This document shows positions 6,321 through 8,239 of a DNA stretch of 8,239 nt, piece by piece (position 1 is the first letter of the stretch; each line of letters opens with the position of its first letter). The translations under genes were made by a program, and so were the position numbers. The notes under the pieces are model-generated. The model searched no databases. It had not been told where the DNA came from and worked only from the letters and a program-made list of their open reading frames with translations. The stretch lies in the NCBI GenBank assembly GCA_014799765.1, contig JAAVHK010000111.1, forward strand, positions 1 to 8,239. Reading direction: 5' to 3'. The stretch is from Ruminococcus sp. (GTDB taxonomy: Bacteria > Bacillota > Clostridia > Oscillospirales > Ruminococcaceae).

Positions 6321-6349
6321 ATTATATACCATAATTTTCATTTTGTCAA
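6321..6349 (-). promoter_or_regulatory. Consensus promoter between aspS and the hairpin repeats
   Basis: On the minus strand TTGACA (6349-6344) and TATAAT (6326-6321) are both perfect and 17 bases apart. The expected start is near 6313. It lies 27 bases beyond the aspS stop codon and has no conventional gene before the hairpins, so its product is either a small RNA or read-through toward ntpF. Confidence 0.8.
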
Positions 6350-6376
6350 GAGTTTTCAGAAATTTAATTTTATTAA

Positions 6377-8149
6377 CTATTCTTTGATGTCGATTTTTAT
6401 TCCGAGAACAGAAAGGCTGTCATCATCTACCGCCGACGGACATTCAGACATTAATTCACTTGCATTCTGGACTTTCGGGAATGCCGTAACATCCCGTAAG
6501 CTATCGGCTTTACACATAATCATTGCGAGACGGTCAAGACCGATACCCATTCCACCATGTGGCGGTGCACCGTAACGGTAAGCGTCTACGAGGAAGCCGA
6601 ATTTTGCCTGTATTTCCTCATCTGTCATGCCGAGGGCAGAAAACATTTTCTGTTGTAACTCAAAATCGGTTATACGCATTGAACCGCTTGAAAGTTCCGT
6701 ACCGTTCAGTACCAAATCCCACGCCTTAGCACGTACATTGGCAGGGTCAGTATCGAGGTATTCAAGGCACTCTTCCATAGGCATTGTGAAAGGGTGGTGA
6801 GACGCAACCCACGTATTACTTTCTTCGTCGTACTCAAAGAACGGCATTTCCGTAATCCACAGGAAATTGTATTTATCTTCCGGAATAACATTCAGTCTCT
6901 TCGCACATATAAGACGTATCGCACCTAACGTTGAAAGGACGGTCTTGTTTTTATCGGCACATATCAGTATCAAATCGCCCTTTTCAGCCCCGACGGCATT
7001 ACAGATTGTTTCAAGTTCGCCGTCTTTCAGGAATTTCCTGAATGAACAGTTAGGCTCGTCAGCCCAGCGTATATACGCCAGACCTTTTGCACCGATTCCC
7101 TTAGCGTGTTCAATGAGCTTGTCAATTTCCTTGCGGGTATAGATACCTGCTCCGTTTCTGACGTTTATCGCACGGACTGTACCGCCCTCACTTAAAGCAT
7201 TACGGAACACTACAAAATCAGTATCGGCAACAGTTTCCGAAATGTCCTGAATCTCAAAACCAAATCTTGTATCAGGCTTATCAGTGCCGTAACGGTTCAT
7301 AGCGTCGGCGAAAGTAAGTCTCGGAAGAGGTGTCGGGACTTCAACGCCAATGACCTCTTTAAATACACGCTGTATGAAACCTTCAACACATTCCTGAATG
7401 TCTTCGGCGTCTGCAAATGACATTTCAAGGTCTATCTGTGTAAATTCCGGCTGTCTGTCTGCACGTAAGTCTTCGTCACGGAAACATCTTGCAAGCTGGA
7501 TATACCTGTCATAACCGGAAATCATAAGCAACTGCTTGTAAATCTGCGGTGACTGCGGTAAGGCGTAAAATTGACCCTGATGTACTCTTGACGGTACTAA
7601 ATAATCTCTTGCACCCTCCGGAGTGGATTTCATCATCATGGGAGTTTCTATTTCAAGGAATCCGTTTTCATAGAAATACTCTCTTGTAACTTTCGCTATC
7701 TCGTGACGCATCATTATATTTTTCTGTAAAGGTTCACGACGTAAATCAAGATAGCGGTATTTAAGACGGAGCTCTTCATTTACGTTGGAATCGCTTACTA
7801 TTTCAAACGGTGGTGTCTGAGCTCTGGCGAGTATGCGTAAATCGTCAACGAAAATCTCGACAAGACCGGTTTTTATCTTGTAATTCTTGCTTTCACGCTC
7901 TACAACCTTACCTTTCGCCATGAGGACGTATTCACCACGGCATGACGACGCTTTTTCAAAGATTTCAGGGTCAGACTTATCATTGAAAAGCAACTGTACA
8001 ATACCGGTTCTGTCACGGAGGACTATGAAAATAACTCCGCCTTTGTTTCTTATCCTGTCTACGAATCCGCCCACTACAACTTCCTTACCCACTTCGGTAA
8101 CGTCACCGCAGTAGTGTGTACGTTTAAGACCTTTCATATTATCAGCCAT
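6377..8149 (-). CDS. aspS: Aspartyl-tRNA synthetase, bacterial type (class II)
   Basis: Charges tRNA-Asp with aspartate in the cytoplasm. At 590 aa it has the normal bacterial length. Domains in order: OB-fold anticodon-binding domain (about 20-110), class II catalytic core with motif 1 (about 148-172), STPEGARDYLVPS (175-187), QSPQ (199-202), motif 2 FRDEDLRADRQPEFTQ (223-238), the bacteria-specific insertion domain (about 285-430), and motif 3 GIGLDR (535-540). The C-terminal FPKVQNASELMSECPS is typical. The ATG has AGGAGG about 8 bases upstream. Residue 36 is Lys where discriminating enzymes usually have Leu and non-discriminating ones His, so specificity for tRNA-Asn cannot be called. The promoter is outside the window; the hairpins at 6254-6279 and 6177-6205 probably end the message. 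Confidence 0.98.
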   Translation of the reverse strand: MADNMKGLKRTHYCGDVTEVGKEVVVGGFVDRIRNKGGVIFIVLRDRTGIVQLLFNDKSDPEIFEKASSCRGEYVLMAKGKVVERESKNYKIKTGLVEIFVDDLRILARAQTPPFEIVSDSNVNEELRLKYRYLDLRREPLQKNIMMRHEIAKVTREYFYENGFLEIETPMMMKSTPEGARDYLVPSRVHQGQFYALPQSPQIYKQLLMISGYDRYIQLARCFRDEDLRADRQPEFTQIDLEMSFADAEDIQECVEGFIQRVFKEVIGVEVPTPLPRLTFADAMNRYGTDKPDTRFGFEIQDISETVADTDFVVFRNALSEGGTVRAINVRNGAGIYTRKEIDKLIEHAKGIGAKGLAYIRWADEPNCSFRKFLKDGELETICNAVGAEKGDLILICADKNKTVLSTLGAIRLICAKRLNVIPEDKYNFLWITEMPFFEYDEESNTWVASHHPFTMPMEECLEYLDTDPANVRAKAWDLVLNGTELSSGSMRITDFELQQKMFSALGMTDEEIQAKFGFLVDAYRYGAPPHGGMGIGLDRLAMIMCKADSLRDVTAFPKVQNASELMSECPSAVDDDSLSVLGIKIDIKE

Positions 8150-8239
8150 TTTTATTACCTCCTGTTTCCGTATCGTCTATAGAATCCATCATCTTATTAA
8201 AGTAAAGCGATTCAAAATTGATTCTGAATTTATCGTCAA
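8142..8239 (-). CDS. Possible C-terminus of an upstream gene (partial, unidentified)
   Basis: A frame open from the right edge ends with TGA eight bases inside aspS and would encode a 31-residue tail beginning DDKFRINFESLYFNKMMDSI. Its overlap with the aspS start and position over the aspS ribosome binding site suit an operon partner translated just before aspS. I do not recognise the protein; it does not look like the end of hisS or gatC. Another frame, open from the edge to a TGA at 8189, is also possible, and the stretch may be an untranslated leader. Confidence 0.35.
   Translation of the reverse strand, partial: DDKFRINFESLYFNKMMDSIDDTETGGNKNG

Larger units (their letters stand above)
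6055..6376. other. 322-base regulatory intergenic region between aspS and ntpF
   Basis: This AT-rich stretch contains no conventional gene. Read on the minus strand it holds a consensus promoter just after aspS, two related hairpins about 75 bases apart, a degenerate palindrome, a second consensus promoter, a near-perfect palindrome at the expected ntp transcription start, and the ntpF ribosome binding site. I see no riboswitch-like fold in the short ntp leader. Each element is listed separately. Confidence 0.85.

Noticed and set aside
8150..8239. Promoter directly upstream of aspS
   Set aside because: TTGACG at the edge and TATAGA further on do not form a pair with acceptable spacing; aspS is more likely transcribed from further upstream.

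Overview
The window is a moderately AT-rich stretch with strong AGGAGG-type ribosome binding sites, tightly packed co-directional genes and AT-rich intergenic DNA. This suggests a low-GC Gram-positive anaerobe (Bacillota, class Clostridia; a Ruminococcus-like gut bacterium is my guess from gene content and style, not a demonstrated identity). Every gene I can support lies on the minus strand, so the window reads from right to left.

Right part (8239 to 6377): the last codons of a possible upstream reading frame overlap the start of aspS, a full-length bacterial-type aspartyl-tRNA synthetase (590 aa).

Middle (6376 to 6055): a 322-base AT-rich non-coding stretch that is far from empty. On the minus strand it holds, in order: a consensus promoter (TTGACA-17-TATAAT) 27 bases after the aspS stop; two copies of a hairpin repeat about 75 bases apart, likely terminators and/or a small RNA; a degenerate palindrome; a second consensus promoter (TTGACA-17-TATAAT); and a near-perfect 15-bp palindrome over the expected start of transcription of the next operon. 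A 38-codon Cys-rich frame runs through both hairpins.

Left part (6054 to 1): seven genes of a V/A-type ATPase operon in the order ntpF-I-K-E-C-G-A, the order I recall for the Enterococcus hirae Na+-ATPase operon. Genes overlap or sit at most 15 bases apart. NtpA is cut by the left edge after 483 codons; ntpB and ntpD are expected beyond it. NtpF and NtpE form the peripheral stalks. NtpI and the NtpK ring form the membrane ion path. NtpC and NtpG belong to the rotor axle, and NtpA is the catalytic ATPase subunit. NtpK keeps all the residues known to bind Na+ in E. hirae, so Na+ rather than H+ is the predicted coupling ion.

No mobile element, CRISPR array, tRNA or rRNA is visible. The enzyme complexes are well known. 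The less explained material is the regulatory stretch between aspS and ntpF, and a striking excess of the palindromic word TCCGGA across the ntp genes.
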